64,000 nucleotides of DNA from Mucilaginibacter sp. SG564 (GCF_013149275.1 NZ_JABGNA010000004.1:459930-523929); one strand, 5' to 3'. Positions 25,711 through 35,896 are shown, counted from the first letter of the stretch. The notes: generated from the letters alone by a model not told the origin. Made by a program: numbers and translations.

Positions 25711-27123
25711 TCAAATCATCCTGGCCAAATTGCCCAGCTGTTTTAGCTTAAATTGGAGCTCGTTCGTCCAACGCAGGCCGATGCAGAGCCGCATACAGTT
25801 TTCAAACTGATCCTGCAGGGTAAACATCCGTCCGGGGGCAATGCTGATGCCTTGTTTAATAGCCAGATCGTACAGTTTGGCAGTATCAATTCCTTTGGGG
25901 AATTCTACCCAAAGCGAAAGCCCGCCCTGTGGCCGGCTGGTTTTGGTGCCTTCCGGGAAGTACTGGGCTATGGCCGGTATATAACGCTGATAATTATCCT
26001 GTATCACGCGGCGAAGCTGGCGCAGGTGATTTTCGTACTTGCCCGTGGTCACAAAATTACCTACGGCTTCCTGTACAATAGATGAGGAGGATATGGAATG
26101 GATGAGTTTTAGCTTGAGTAATTTTTCCTTGTATTTGCCCGGGGCTACCCAGCCTACCCGGTAACCCGGCGCAAGGGTTTTGGATACGGAGCCGCACCAC
26201 AAAACATTGCCTCCCTGGTCAAAAGCTTTGCAACATTTCGGTCGCTGCGTACCGAAATATAGATCGCCATAGATGTCGTCCTCAATCAGCGGGATGTGAT
26301 GTTTGGCCAACAGCTCAACAACTTCTTTTTTATGTTCATCGGGCATGCAGCTGCCCAGCGGTGTATTAAAGTTGGGCACCAGCAAACAGATATCAATTTT
26401 GGGGATAGCCTGTTTTAAGGCCTCAATCTCCAGGCCAGTAACCGGGTGTGTTGGCAATTCCAGTATTTTACAGCCCAGGCTTATGGCCAGTTGCAAAATG
26501 CCCGGATAACAAGGACTTTCCACGGCAACCGTATCGCCCGGTTTTGTGAGGGCCATCAAGCAAAGGGAAACCGCGTTCATGGCGCCACTGGTAGTAACCA
26601 GGTCATTTTCATGCAAGTTCCCTCCCCAGGCCAGGGAACGGACGGCTATCATCCTGCGCAGTTTTATATTACCCTGTAAGGGCTCGTAGGCCGTACCACC
26701 TTCCCTAAGCTCCCGCGTGGCATGTACAATTTCCTTTTTCAGCTTGGCCAGCGGCAGCAGATCACCAGATGGCGCGCTGATGGAAAAAAGCGTGAGCCCG
26801 CTATTCCCCATATTGCCATATACCTTGCTGATCAATTCGTCAGGTTCGCTATTAGTAGCTAAGGCCGATGGACGGCTTACTTCGGGCAGCGGAAGCTTGA
26901 GATATGGCAAGCTGCTCACAAAATAACCCGATTGCGGTTTGGAATCGACCAGCGATTGTGCTTCCAGCTCCAGAAAAACCCGCTTGGCGGTGTTCATGCT
27001 GATGCCATGCTCCTTACATAATAGGCGTACAGAAGGCAGTTTGTCGCCCGCCTGCAAAACCCCACTGCTGATCTGGGCCGCAATTCCGTTTGCAATTTCA
27101 CTGTAAAGAAAATCCTTGCTCAT
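25711..27123 (-). CDS. MocR-type regulator (GntR HTH fused to aminotransferase domain)
   Basis: About 470 residues. Residues 1-70 are a GntR winged helix (YSEIANGIAAQISSGVLQAGDKLPSVRLLCKEHGISMNTAKRVFLELEAQ) and the rest is a fold-type I aminotransferase with the PLP lysine in GSVSKTLAPGYRVGW. MocR proteins use PLP as an effector to switch transcription. The ATG at 27123 rather than 27156 is chosen because it begins SKDFLYSEIA directly before the HTH. It is divergent from a DMT exporter, its likely target. Confidence 0.92.
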   Translation of the reverse strand: MSKDFLYSEIANGIAAQISSGVLQAGDKLPSVRLLCKEHGISMNTAKRVFLELEAQSLVDSKPQSGYFVSSLPYLKLPLPEVSRPSALATNSEPDELISKVYGNMGNSGLTLFSISAPSGDLLPLAKLKKEIVHATRELREGGTAYEPLQGNIKLRRMIAVRSLAWGGNLHENDLVTTSGAMNAVSLCLMALTKPGDTVAVESPCYPGILQLAISLGCKILELPTHPVTGLEIEALKQAIPKIDICLLVPNFNTPLGSCMPDEHKKEVVELLAKHHIPLIEDDIYGDLYFGTQRPKCCKAFDQGGNVLWCGSVSKTLAPGYRVGWVAPGKYKEKLLKLKLIHSISSSSIVQEAVGNFVTTGKYENHLRQLRRVIQDNYQRYIPAIAQYFPEGTKTSRPQGGLSLWVEFPKGIDTAKLYDLAIKQGISIAPGRMFTLQDQFENCMRLCIGLRWTNELQFKLKQLGNLARMI

Positions 27124-27190
27124 GCTGTAAATATAACTGTATCCATCAAAATACACAAAACTGAGTCTGTAACCTTTATTATGTGCTATT

Positions 27191-27198
27191 TATTTTTG
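27191..27198 (+). promoter_or_regulatory. -7 element of the DMT transporter promoter
   Basis: TATTTTTG fits TAnnTTTG, 26 bases before the chosen ATG at 27225 in the divergent MocR-DMT gap. It also argues against the earlier in-frame ATG at 27183. Confidence 0.55.
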
Positions 27199-27224
27199 TA
27201 ACCATAATAATTAACCATCATATC

Positions 27225-28121
27225 ATGATCAGCAGTAAAGCATTACCCGACAAATTAGCAGCAAACAGTAACAGCGGTTGGATCAACGGATTCATCGGTA
27301 TACTCATATTCAGCGGTTCGATGCCTGCAACACGGGTGGCTGTACTGGGTTTTAATCCTTTATTTTTAACAGTTGCCCGTGCCACCATCGCGGGGCTGCT
27401 TGCTCTTTGTGTACTACTGATCTTTAAAGAGAAGCGCCCGGCGAGGGGGCATATTTTTTCGTTGGTTATTGTAGCCATAGGCTGCGTTATCGGCTTCCCT
27501 TTATTAAGTGCCCTGGCCCTGCAGCATATCACTTCGGCCCATTCCATCGTATTCCTGGGGATTTTACCGCTCACTACAGCCATATTTGGCGTATTGCGTG
27601 GCGGTGAGCGACCTCAGCCGGTATTCTGGATCTTCTCGGTATTGGGGAGTTTGTTTGTGGTAGGCTTCGCGGTTATCCAGGGGCTTTCTGCATCGCCCGT
27701 TGGCGATATCCTGATGCTGTTATCCATCATCTTATGCGGACTTGGTTATGCCGAAGGGGCAAAACTTTCCAAAATATTGGGTGGCTGGCAGGTGATCTGC
27801 TGGGCCCTGGTGCTATCGTTACCTTTTGTGATACCTACGATGTTCTTTTTATTGCCCAAATCATTCGCCGGAGTTGATACAGCGGCATGGACCGGGCTGG
27901 CTTACGTTTCCCTGTTCAGCATGCTTATTGGTTTCGTGTTCTGGTACCGCGGACTGGCGCAGGGAGGTATAGCCGCCGTGGGACAGCTACAGCTATTACA
28001 GCCATTTTTTGGTTTAGCCCTGGCGGCCACTTTGCTACACGAAAAGGTGAGCCTGGGTATGGTGGGCGTTACCATTGGGGTAATCCTTTGTGTCGCCGGT
28101 TCAAAAAAATTTGCCAGGTAA
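27225..28121 (+). CDS. EamA/DMT-family transporter
   Basis: 298 residues with about ten hydrophobic helices in two EamA repeats. The second repeat has LMLLSIILCGLGYAEGAKLSK and ends with LQLLQPFFGLALAATLLHEKVSLGMVGVTIGVILCVAGS, both family-typical. It exports a metabolite or amino acid. Its divergent neighbour is a MocR regulator, a common pairing for amine or amino-acid exporters. Confidence 0.9.
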   Translation: MISSKALPDKLAANSNSGWINGFIGILIFSGSMPATRVAVLGFNPLFLTVARATIAGLLALCVLLIFKEKRPARGHIFSLVIVAIGCVIGFPLLSALALQHITSAHSIVFLGILPLTTAIFGVLRGGERPQPVFWIFSVLGSLFVVGFAVIQGLSASPVGDILMLLSIILCGLGYAEGAKLSKILGGWQVICWALVLSLPFVIPTMFFLLPKSFAGVDTAAWTGLAYVSLFSMLIGFVFWYRGLAQGGIAAVGQLQLLQPFFGLALAATLLHEKVSLGMVGVTIGVILCVAGSKKFAR

Positions 28122-28410
28122 CTCATTAATCTACAAAAGCATTATTTATAAAAAACCAAATATATCTACCGCTACTGATAAACATGAGTTTGGCTATGTG
28201 CTGGATATGAAATACCGTTGTATGTAAATATAATAATTCGACTTACCCCGACATCACTATGCTCGCCCCCTATCTCCGCTTCGCGCATAGGGGGTATTTC
28301 TCTTTCTTTACACTATTCAGCCGTGATCAGTGTTATCATCGCTCCCCACAATACAAATGAGGCCTTAATGGTGCAATGATAGCACCAACCGCGGGTTGAA
28401 AACCATCATC
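28122..28410. other. Gene-free gap of about 290 bp with a short inverted repeat
   Basis: CCCCCTAT (about 28,266) and ATAGGGGG (about 28,287) form an inverted repeat around CTCCGCTTCGCGC. No gene is seen. Confidence 0.5.
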
Positions 28411-28442
28411 AAACAAAAGCCCCCGCTTTGCAACGGGGGCCT
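28411..28442 (-). terminator. Terminator of the GH76 gene
   Basis: On the minus strand GCCCCCG and CGGGGGC pair around a TTGCAAAG loop, followed by TTTTGTTTG. It lies 20 bases after the stop of the GH76 gene. Confidence 0.85.
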
Positions 28443-28461
28443 TGTGATTAATAAGTAAAGG

Positions 28462-29895
28462 TTATTGTATTTTAACCGACGATACTACATCATTAGCCGT
28501 GGGCGAAAGATTCGGAAAATGCGGGGTATCGGCATTGAGCTGCCAGGAAGTACCCTGGAAATTATCATCGCTGTACATGGTCACCGTCCAGCCATCAGGT
28601 ATGCTTGCAGATGATGCCCAGTTATCTACAAAACCATACTGTTGCAATTGCGCTAACGTATAACTGCCCTTCGGGATAGGCTTGGTGGCGGTGCCACCAT
28701 ACATGGTATTGGCATAAAATGTTACTCCCGGTGGAAACAGGCAAACGTTTTTAGGGAACAGCTGCAAAAAGGTAACCAGGCTGCTGGCCTCGTACGATTG
28801 GATATAACCTGTTGGACAGGTCACCGCATAATTGCGGTAAGTAAGATTGCGTGCCCTGTCGCGGTTGAGCCAGCCGGTAGTTAAGTTTTGTTTTATCCAG
28901 TCCAGGTATTGGGTTTGACCTCCTTCGTTAACCAATTGCATCATATAATCGGCAAATATGGCTTTCATGACACCCTGCTCGTTAAAATCGCCTTCGGCAG
29001 GCAGTATACCATCGGTACACAGGTTATTTTTTACGTAATCGGCATATCTTTTGGCATCGGCCAGGTAGGCGGCATTATGCGATTGTTTGTACAGCAAATA
29101 AGCAGCGCCAATGGCAGTGCCCGCATTATAAGTATAAGCCTGTCCACCCGGAGGGTTACTGCCTATCTTATTATCATAAACCTGGCCGGTGCCGGCATCC
29201 GTAAGGTTGGTTTTAGCCCAGGTATAAATGGATTGCGCTTTGGTTAAATAGGCTTTATCATGCGTGATATTGTACAGGCGCATGGCCCCTATAACGGTTG
29301 GGAAATTGATGCAGGAATTTTTACCGCTATGATTAAAATCCCAAAACATGCCGCCATCAACCGGATCATAAGAGCCAGCCCAAACCCGATCGAAACCAGC
29401 CTTGGCATTTTGCAGGTAAGCAGGGTTACCGGTAAGCTGATGAGCACGGGCCAGAGCCATTACCCACCACATCATATCATCGTAGATAAACCAGGTGGTG
29501 GTATTGTTCCAGTTATAACCATCGTACTGGTTAAAGCCGCCCTGATACATGGCGTTTACCCGGGCCAGCTGAGCAGGCTTCCGGGTGCGGTTATACACAT
29601 CCATGGCCATATCCCAATAGATAGCCTGCGTCCATATCGCAGCTATACCATCCTTATTAGTGGTGCTGTAATACAGGTTAGTATTGGGGTTAAAACAGGC
29701 CGCGTCAAAGGCCGAATAAGCCAGATCGGCAATAGATTCATTGGAGTTGGCGAGGCTGAGTACGTTGACATGTTGCTGCTTGCCGATCGCGTCGGTATTA
29801 GCTGTACCAGGAGGGATAACCCTGGCTTTGCTACAGCTTAGCAAAGTGGCGCACGCGCCCCAAACCACAAAAAAGAAAGTTTTTTGTACATTCAT
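28462..29895 (-). CDS. GH76 glycoside hydrolase lipoprotein with beta/gamma-crystallin tail
   Basis: 477 residues. A lipoprotein signal peptide ends in LLSC (Cys about 21), so it is anchored in the outer or inner membrane. The (alpha/alpha)6 barrel of family 76 (about 60-375) carries the catalytic pair in FIYDDMMWW (Asp138-139). GH76 enzymes hydrolyse alpha-1,6-mannan. The last 95 residues (VTFYANTMYGG... and VTMYSDDNFQGTSWQL) form beta/gamma-crystallin Greek-key motifs, which often bind calcium. It is a single gene, not in an apparent polysaccharide-utilisation locus. Confidence 0.92.
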   Translation of the reverse strand: MNVQKTFFFVVWGACATLLSCSKARVIPPGTANTDAIGKQQHVNVLSLANSNESIADLAYSAFDAACFNPNTNLYYSTTNKDGIAAIWTQAIYWDMAMDVYNRTRKPAQLARVNAMYQGGFNQYDGYNWNNTTTWFIYDDMMWWVMALARAHQLTGNPAYLQNAKAGFDRVWAGSYDPVDGGMFWDFNHSGKNSCINFPTVIGAMRLYNITHDKAYLTKAQSIYTWAKTNLTDAGTGQVYDNKIGSNPPGGQAYTYNAGTAIGAAYLLYKQSHNAAYLADAKRYADYVKNNLCTDGILPAEGDFNEQGVMKAIFADYMMQLVNEGGQTQYLDWIKQNLTTGWLNRDRARNLTYRNYAVTCPTGYIQSYEASSLVTFLQLFPKNVCLFPPGVTFYANTMYGGTATKPIPKGSYTLAQLQQYGFVDNWASSASIPDGWTVTMYSDDNFQGTSWQLNADTPHFPNLSPTANDVVSSVKIQ

Positions 29896-30275
29896 AGATT
29901 TCGGTATTAAGGTTTAATAATTGGTTATTATTGATAACAATAATAAGGCGAACCAATACTTAAACTGAGGTTAAGCCTCATAAAAAAATCGTTAACCCGT
30001 TTATTAACCGCGACGTTAACCTTTGTTTAATTAGTGTATTATTGATTTAGTGAATGTTTTTCTGACTGAGCCGGTTTGCAATCTACTTGCGCTCGTTTGC
30101 AACGAGTGAACGGGAGGCAAGGGAGGTTTTAACCCGGTTCAAACAAAAATAACCGAATTCAAACATCCGAATTCCGAATTCAAAATTATCTTTTGTAAAA
30201 AAAGTTTCCGACTTTCGGAATAAACCGAGACACGGACTTCCCCGGCTTTCGGTCTTACAGACTTAAAACAAACAT
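29896..30275. other. Divergent gap of 380 bp
   Basis: It separates the leftward GH76 gene and the rightward symporter, so it should carry both promoters. Repeated words GTTAAC and CCGAATTC are visible. No clear TAnnTTTG at standard spacing and no gene was found. Confidence 0.4.
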
Positions 30276-31790
30276 ATGTCGCCCGGAATTCTACTTTCAT
30301 TCATTATTGGTTATTTTTTGGTATTGCTGATCATATCATGGCTCACGTCCAAAAAATCATCAGATAACGATACTTTTTTTGTAGCCAACCGCAATTCCAA
30401 GTGGTACCTGGTGGCTTTCGGGATGATCGGCACAGCCTTGAGTGGTGTTACTTTTATTTCGGTACCGGGCAAAGTTGGTGCCCCATCCGGCGATCAGTTC
30501 TCTTACTTTCAGTTTGTATTGGGTAATGCAGCTGGCTTTATCATTATTGCCACCGTGCTGCTGCCGTTGTATTACCGGCTCAAACTCACCTCTATTTACA
30601 GTTATATTGAGGGCGCCCTGGGTACCTGGAGCTATAAAACCGCGGCAGGCATATTCCTCATCAGCAGGGTTATTGGCTCGGCATTCAGGCTTTACCTGGT
30701 AGTTATCGTTCTGCAAAAATTCATTTTTGATAGTTATCATATCCCTTTTGCTGTCACAGTGCTTATTTGTTTGCTGCTTATTTGGTCGTACACGTTTAAG
30801 GGTGGCTTAAAAACCATTATCATTACCGATAGTTTGCAAACTTTTTTCCTGGTGCTCTCGGTATTTCTGTCGATCTATTTTATTTGCCAGAGCCTGCACA
30901 TGAATATTTTTGAAGCTGCTAATGCTATTAAAGACAGCAGCTATTCCAAGATATTTTTCTTTAATGATTTTCTGAGCAGCAAGCTCCATTTTACCAAAGC
31001 TTTCCTGGGTGGTTTGTTTATTACCGTAGGTATGACGGGACTTGACCAGGATTTGATGCAAAAGAACCTGAGCCTTAAAAACATCAAAGAGGCGCAGAAA
31101 AACATGTTCAGCTTTACGGGGGTATTTGTAGTGATCAATATTTTCTTTTTAAGTGTGGGTGCTTTACTATGGCTGTATGCCAACAAATACGGTATCCATG
31201 TAGATAAAACTGACTACCTGTACCCTACTATCGCCCTCAAATACCTGGGTATAGTACCGGCCATGGTGTTTATGCTGGGCCTAACTGCCGCCACCTTTGC
31301 CACTACCGATTCGGCTCTCACCGCATTAACAACCTCATTCTGTGTCGATTTCCTCAACTTTAATAAAAAGGGCGACCTTAACAGCAAAAAAATGGTGGGC
31401 ATCAGGCATGGGGTTCACATCGCCTTTTCGGGGCTCATGTTTTTGACCATTATCATATTTAATGCTATTAATAATGATGCCGTGGTAAGTGCCATATTCG
31501 CGGTAGCTTCTTATACCTACGGGCCACTGCTGGGTTTATATTCCTTTGGCCTGTTTATGAGCAATATGCAGGTACGCGACAAGCTGGTGCCTTTTATTTG
31601 TTTGATATCACCAGCGATATGCTATTTTTTAAGCACCGAATCGGCCAAATTTTTAGAGGGTTATGTTTTCAGTAACGAACTGATCATTGTAAACGGATTC
31701 ATTACTTTTGTGGGACTCTGGATCACATCGGTAGAAAAACCGCAAAGGAAAAAAAAGCCGAGAAAACCCAAAAGCCCAATAGCTGCGTGA
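30276..31790 (+). CDS. Sodium:solute symporter (SSS family)
   Basis: 504 residues with about 13 hydrophobic helices. NRNSKWYLVAFGMIGTALSGVTFISVPG near residue 40 and the SGxFxxxx-like helix breaks mark the SSS family, which couples Na+ entry to uptake of sugars, amino acids or vitamins. The C-terminus is a basic tail (RKKKPRKPKSPIAA). The solute cannot be predicted. It has about 125 bases before the next gene and is probably separately transcribed. Confidence 0.92.
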   Translation: MSPGILLSFIIGYFLVLLIISWLTSKKSSDNDTFFVANRNSKWYLVAFGMIGTALSGVTFISVPGKVGAPSGDQFSYFQFVLGNAAGFIIIATVLLPLYYRLKLTSIYSYIEGALGTWSYKTAAGIFLISRVIGSAFRLYLVVIVLQKFIFDSYHIPFAVTVLICLLLIWSYTFKGGLKTIIITDSLQTFFLVLSVFLSIYFICQSLHMNIFEAANAIKDSSYSKIFFFNDFLSSKLHFTKAFLGGLFITVGMTGLDQDLMQKNLSLKNIKEAQKNMFSFTGVFVVINIFFLSVGALLWLYANKYGIHVDKTDYLYPTIALKYLGIVPAMVFMLGLTAATFATTDSALTALTTSFCVDFLNFNKKGDLNSKKMVGIRHGVHIAFSGLMFLTIIIFNAINNDAVVSAIFAVASYTYGPLLGLYSFGLFMSNMQVRDKLVPFICLISPAICYFLSTESAKFLEGYVFSNELIIVNGFITFVGLWITSVEKPQRKKKPRKPKSPIAA

Positions 31791-31915
31791 ATGAGTGACC
31801 GCACTACAATTTGAACAATAATTTATCCTGCAAAGCGAAACATAATTATATTTTTACGTTATTAATCTTCTGGACTAATAGAAGAAACAATCTTCCGGAC
31901 TAATAATAAAAAACA

Positions 31916-32623
31916 ATGACAGGCGAAGAAAAGATAAGACAAGCGTTTGAGAACAAGAACTGGCAGGAAATAAAGGTTACCGATTCCTGGCAGATATTTA
32001 AAATAATGGCCGAATTTGTTGACGGCTTTGAAAAACTAGCTAAGATAGGTCCTTGCGTATCCATATTCGGATCGGCACGCACCCATAATGATAACCGGTA
32101 TTATCAACTGGCCGAGGATACCGCCCGCCTGCTTACCGAGCATGGTTACGGCGTAATATCAGGTGGCGGGCCAGGTATTATGGAAGCTGCTAATAAAGGC
32201 GCTTATGAAGCGGGTGGCAAATCGGTAGGTTTAAATATCGAACTGCCGTTTGAGCAGTTTCATAACAAATATATCGACAGGGATAAGATTCTGGAGTTTG
32301 ATTATTTCTTTATCCGCAAGGTGATGTTCATGAAATACTCGCAGGGCTTTATCATTTTGCCCGGCGGTTTTGGTACTATGGACGAATCATTTGAGGCCAT
32401 CACCCTGATACAAACCGGTAAAATTGCCCGTTTCCCCATCATTTTTGTTGGGGTGGAATACTGGAAAGGCCTGTTTAACTGGGTAGAAGAAAAAATGCTT
32501 GCCGAACAGCACAACATCAACCCCGACGATCTGAACCTGTACCGCGTAGTTGATACCGCCGAAGAAGCCGTAGAACACATTACCCGTTTCTACAACAAGT
32601 ACGTATTGAAACCGAACTTTTAA
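31916..32623 (+). CDS. LOG-family protein (TIGR00730, cytokinin-riboside phosphohydrolase-like)
   Basis: 235 residues. The Rossmann-like fold carries SIFGSARTHNDNRYYQLAED, GYGVISGGGPGIMEAANKGA and the nucleotide-site motif LPGGFGTMDESFEA (PGGxGTxxE). Enzymes of this family hydrolyse nucleotide 5'-monophosphates to base and ribose 5-phosphate. It is followed by a strong bidirectional hairpin. Confidence 0.93.
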   Translation: MTGEEKIRQAFENKNWQEIKVTDSWQIFKIMAEFVDGFEKLAKIGPCVSIFGSARTHNDNRYYQLAEDTARLLTEHGYGVISGGGPGIMEAANKGAYEAGGKSVGLNIELPFEQFHNKYIDRDKILEFDYFFIRKVMFMKYSQGFIILPGGFGTMDESFEAITLIQTGKIARFPIIFVGVEYWKGLFNWVEEKMLAEQHNINPDDLNLYRVVDTAEEAVEHITRFYNKYVLKPNF

Positions 32624-32636
32624 TATTCAAGCACAT

Positions 32637-32664
32637 AAAAAGCCCCGGTTAACCGGGGCTTTTT
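32637..32664. terminator. Bidirectional terminator between LOG gene and peptide gene
   Basis: AAAAAGCCCCGGTT and its exact complement AACCGGGGCTTTTT form a 28-base palindrome with A- and T-tracts, serving both converging genes. Confidence 0.9.
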
Positions 32665-32666
32665 AT

Positions 32667-32876
32667 TTATGATGGGTTTACAGAAAAGCACTTAGCTTGC
32701 CCAGATGAGCACACCTCAGCAGCCGTTGCTGTACAACCATCAACAGTTACACAGCCATATCCTGTCGAAGTCAGTTCACCGTGACTGGTTAAACAGTAAC
32801 AATCCATCTGAAGTACCCCTCCCATAACCCCTTTCATTTGTTTTCTTGAAAGTTTGTTTGTATCATATTTTTTCAT
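32667..32876 (-). CDS. Double-glycine leader Cys-rich peptide (bacteriocin-like precursor)
   Basis: 69 residues. Residues 1-20 are a GG-type leader, with KLSRKQMKGVMGG ending at the twin glycines (19-20), the form cut by C39-peptidase ABC exporters. The 49-residue core has six cysteines (two in CYC, then four spaced ones) and many Gly, Ser and Thr. Bacteroidota carry many such natural-product or signalling precursors. No exporter, maturase or immunity gene is adjacent, so it is an orphan in this window. Whether the peptide is antimicrobial is unknown. Confidence 0.8.
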   Translation of the reverse strand: MKKYDTNKLSRKQMKGVMGGVLQMDCYCLTSHGELTSTGYGCVTVDGCTATAAEVCSSGQAKCFSVNPS

Positions 32877-33226
32877 AGTTGTGAAGTTTTTAATAAATAT
32901 TATGTGATTAAAAATGTAACAGGAAATAAGTAAACTATCCTAGTTTAAAGATTCAGGAACAATATTTCCAAATATTATCCAACAATTAATACTGCTTTTT
33001 ATTTATTAGCTATTTATTTATCACTGTGCACACATTTACCTAACCAGGAAAGGGGGCTAATACATTTATTTTTAAAATCATTTGTAACAAATAGTACCTT
33101 AATGAGTCTTTTCTATCTTTAAGCCGCTCCCCCTATACTGATTTTATTATCCGGAAGATCACATTATGTCACGATGTACCCCTCAATGTGTCGTAATAGC
33201 CCCTTTCAGCTTTGGGTATGCGGTGG
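32877..33226. other. Gene-free gap of about 390 bp before the MFS pair
   Basis: It is AT-rich and contains the promoter region of both the leftward peptide gene and the rightward MFS gene. TAAATTTG (33227-33234) is a -7 candidate for the MFS gene but lacks a TTG at the normal distance. Nothing else is seen. Confidence 0.45.
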
Positions 33227-33265
33227 TAAATTTGACCTGTAAACAATTTGCAAAAACATATACTC

Positions 33266-34528
33266 ATGAGCACTAAAGTTAAACCCCAGGCCGCCTTAGG
33301 ATTTATTTTTGTTACCCTGCTGATAGATATTATTGGTTTTGGCATCATCATACCTGTACTGCCTAAATTGATACAGCATCTCATTCACGGTAATTTGAGC
33401 GATGCTTCGCGTTATGGAGGCTGGCTGGCATTTGCTTATGCCATTATGCAATTTATCTGTGCCCCGCTGCTGGGTAATTTAAGTGACAAATACGGTCGCA
33501 GGCCGGTGTTGCTGGCATCATTACTGGGTTTTAGTATCGATTATACTTTCCTGGCTTTTGCACCATCTATAGGCTGGCTCTTTGTAGGCAGGCTCATTGC
33601 CGGTATTACCGGAGCCAGTTTTACTACCGCCTCGGCTTATATTGCCGATATCAGCACACCTGAAAAGCGGGCGCAAAATTTCGGGCTCATTGGCGCAGCC
33701 TTTGGCCTGGGCTTTATCATAGGTCCGGTATTAGGTGGTATACTGGGACAATACAGCACCAAGCTGCCTTTTATAGCAGCTGCGGTATTGGCTTTGATCA
33801 ATGCCTTATACGGCTTTTTCATTCTACCGGAGTCGCTGTCAATGGATCATCGCCGTGAATTTGAGTGGAAAAGAGCCAACCCTATGGGCTCACTGATACA
33901 ATTACGAAAATATCCAACTATTAGCGGGCTGGTAGTATCGTTGATATTGATATACATTGCAGCCCAGGCTGTACAAAGTACATGGACGTTTTTCACCATG
34001 GAGAAATTCAGCTGGAACGAGGCTTGGGTAGGTTATTCACTGGGTTTTGTTGGGGTGATGTCGGCACTGGTACAGGGCTGGCTTATCCGGATCATCATTC
34101 CTAAGTTTGGTCAGCAAAAAAGTATATGGATGGGCCTGTTGCTTTATAGCCTCGGCTTGTTCCTGTTTGCCTTTGCCACCAAAGGCTGGATGATGTTTGC
34201 CATATTGGTTCCTTACTGCCTGGGTGGTATAGCAGGTCCGGCTTTACAGGGCATTATCAGCCAGGAAGTGCCTCCCAACGAACAGGGAGAGCTGCAGGGT
34301 GGCTTAACCAGTTTAATGAGTGCTACAACCATCATTGGACCACCGATGATGACCACCCTGTTTGCTTATTTCACCAGCAAGAACGCGCCCGTACAATTTG
34401 CCGGGGCACCTTTTATGGCAGGGGCTGTGTTGATGCTGCTAAGCACAGTACTGGTAATACGAAGCTTCAGGAACGTTAAAACCACACCAGTGGAGGAAGA
34501 GGAATTAAAAGTAGAATCGATACCATAA
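33266..34528 (+). CDS. MFS transporter, TCR/Tet family (first of pair)
   Basis: About 420 residues and 12 helices. [14 protein letters not shown] between helices 2 and 3 is the DHA1 motif A, and [20 protein letters not shown] is motif C-like, as in tetracycline-type drug:H+ antiporters. The ATG at 33266 is preferred over 33248 because it begins [14 protein letters not shown], matching the start of the downstream paralogue. The drug or metabolite is unknown. Confidence 0.93.
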   Translation: MSTKVKPQAALGFIFVTLLIDIIGFGIIIPVLPKLIQHLIHGNLSDASRYGGWLAFAYAIMQFICAPLLGNLSDKYGRRPVLLASLLGFSIDYTFLAFAPSIGWLFVGRLIAGITGASFTTASAYIADISTPEKRAQNFGLIGAAFGLGFIIGPVLGGILGQYSTKLPFIAAAVLALINALYGFFILPESLSMDHRREFEWKRANPMGSLIQLRKYPTISGLVVSLILIYIAAQAVQSTWTFFTMEKFSWNEAWVGYSLGFVGVMSALVQGWLIRIIIPKFGQQKSIWMGLLLYSLGLFLFAFATKGWMMFAILVPYCLGGIAGPALQGIISQEVPPNEQGELQGGLTSLMSATTIIGPPMMTTLFAYFTSKNAPVQFAGAPFMAGAVLMLLSTVLVIRSFRNVKTTPVEEEELKVESIP

Positions 34529-34621
34529 AATTTGTCTATTTTTAAAATAAGATACCCGGGGTAAAAGTGTAAAATGCGCAGTGCAAAAACTTTTACCCCC
34601 TTTTAATGCTTTATACTTTTA

Positions 34622-35896
34622 ATGACCGACAAACCTAAAAAAAAGCACTCGGCCGCGCTGGGATTTATATTTGTTACCTTATTTGTAGACGTGCTTGGTC
34701 TGGGGATCATTATACCGGTAATGCCCAAATTACTGGAAACATTGGGCCATATTGACGTAAGTACCGCTACCCAGTACAATGGCTATTTAACGTTCACCTA
34801 CGCTTCCATGCAATTCCTGTTTTCATCGGTACTGGGTAACCTGAGCGACAGGTATGGCCGGCGACCAGTGCTGCTAAGCTCGCTACTTGGTTTTGGCATC
34901 GATTATATTTTTATGGCTTTTGCACCTACCATAGGCTGGCTTTTTGTGGGGCGTACCATCGCGGGTATCACGGGTGCCAGCAACTCCACCGCAACCGCTT
35001 ATATAGCCGACATCAGTACCGGCAAAAACCGGGCGGCCAACTTCGGGCTGGTGGGTGCGGCATCAGGCCTGGGCTTTATCATCGGGATAGGGCTTGGTGC
35101 TTACCTGGGAGAGCTCAATGTAAAATTCCCTTTTATGGCAGCAGCCGCTTTCGCGCTTATCAACGCGGCTTACGGCTATTTTGTGCTGCCCGAGTCATTG
35201 GCCGTCAAAAATCGAAGAAGATTTGAGTGGAAAAAATCAAACCCTATCAGTTCTTTACGCAACCTTGGTAAATATCCGGCACTTATTGGTCTGGTGGCAT
35301 CATTTTCACTGGTATATGTAGCCCAAAAAGCTGTTGAATATGTGTTATCCTTTTTCCTGATCGAAAAATTTAACTGGACACTGCCCAATATCGGAACGCT
35401 GGGTATTTTTATAGGCGTAGTGCTGGTGGCCATACAAGGCGGATTGATTCGCTATACCATCCCTAAATTCGGGCAGGAAAAAAACATTGTGGCAGGCCTG
35501 CTTTTTTATACGCTTGGTTTAACACTGATAGCTTTTGCCAATCATGGTTGGCTCATGTATTTGTATATGATACCTTATTGCCTGGGTGGCATATCCGGCC
35601 CGGCATTGCAGGGATTGATCACCGGTACCGTATCGCCCAAAGAACAGGGCGAATTGCAGGGCTCCTTAACCAGTTTAACCAGTGTGGCTGTTATCATTGG
35701 CCCCTTATTAATGAGCTCGGTTTTCCACCTGTTCACCCATCGCAATACAGCCACCTATTTTCCGGGGGCGCCTTATATCCTGGGCGCTTTACTAATGCTG
35801 ATCAGCACATTTTTAGCCATCAGAAGCTTTAAAAGAGCCCAAGGCTTAAAGCCGAAAGCAGAAAACCTTGAAAAAAGTTTAGAGTCGAATGCCTAA
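34622..35896 (+). CDS. MFS transporter, TCR/Tet family (second of pair)
   Basis: 424 residues, closely similar along the whole length to the gene 93 bases upstream (for example [40 protein letters not shown] against the same block there). It is therefore a tandem duplicate. The second half carries VSPKEQGELQGSLTSLTS, equivalent to [18 protein letters not shown] in the first. An efflux role is inferred for both. Confidence 0.93.
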   Translation: MTDKPKKKHSAALGFIFVTLFVDVLGLGIIIPVMPKLLETLGHIDVSTATQYNGYLTFTYASMQFLFSSVLGNLSDRYGRRPVLLSSLLGFGIDYIFMAFAPTIGWLFVGRTIAGITGASNSTATAYIADISTGKNRAANFGLVGAASGLGFIIGIGLGAYLGELNVKFPFMAAAAFALINAAYGYFVLPESLAVKNRRRFEWKKSNPISSLRNLGKYPALIGLVASFSLVYVAQKAVEYVLSFFLIEKFNWTLPNIGTLGIFIGVVLVAIQGGLIRYTIPKFGQEKNIVAGLLFYTLGLTLIAFANHGWLMYLYMIPYCLGGISGPALQGLITGTVSPKEQGELQGSLTSLTSVAVIIGPLLMSSVFHLFTHRNTATYFPGAPYILGALLMLISTFLAIRSFKRAQGLKPKAENLEKSLESNA

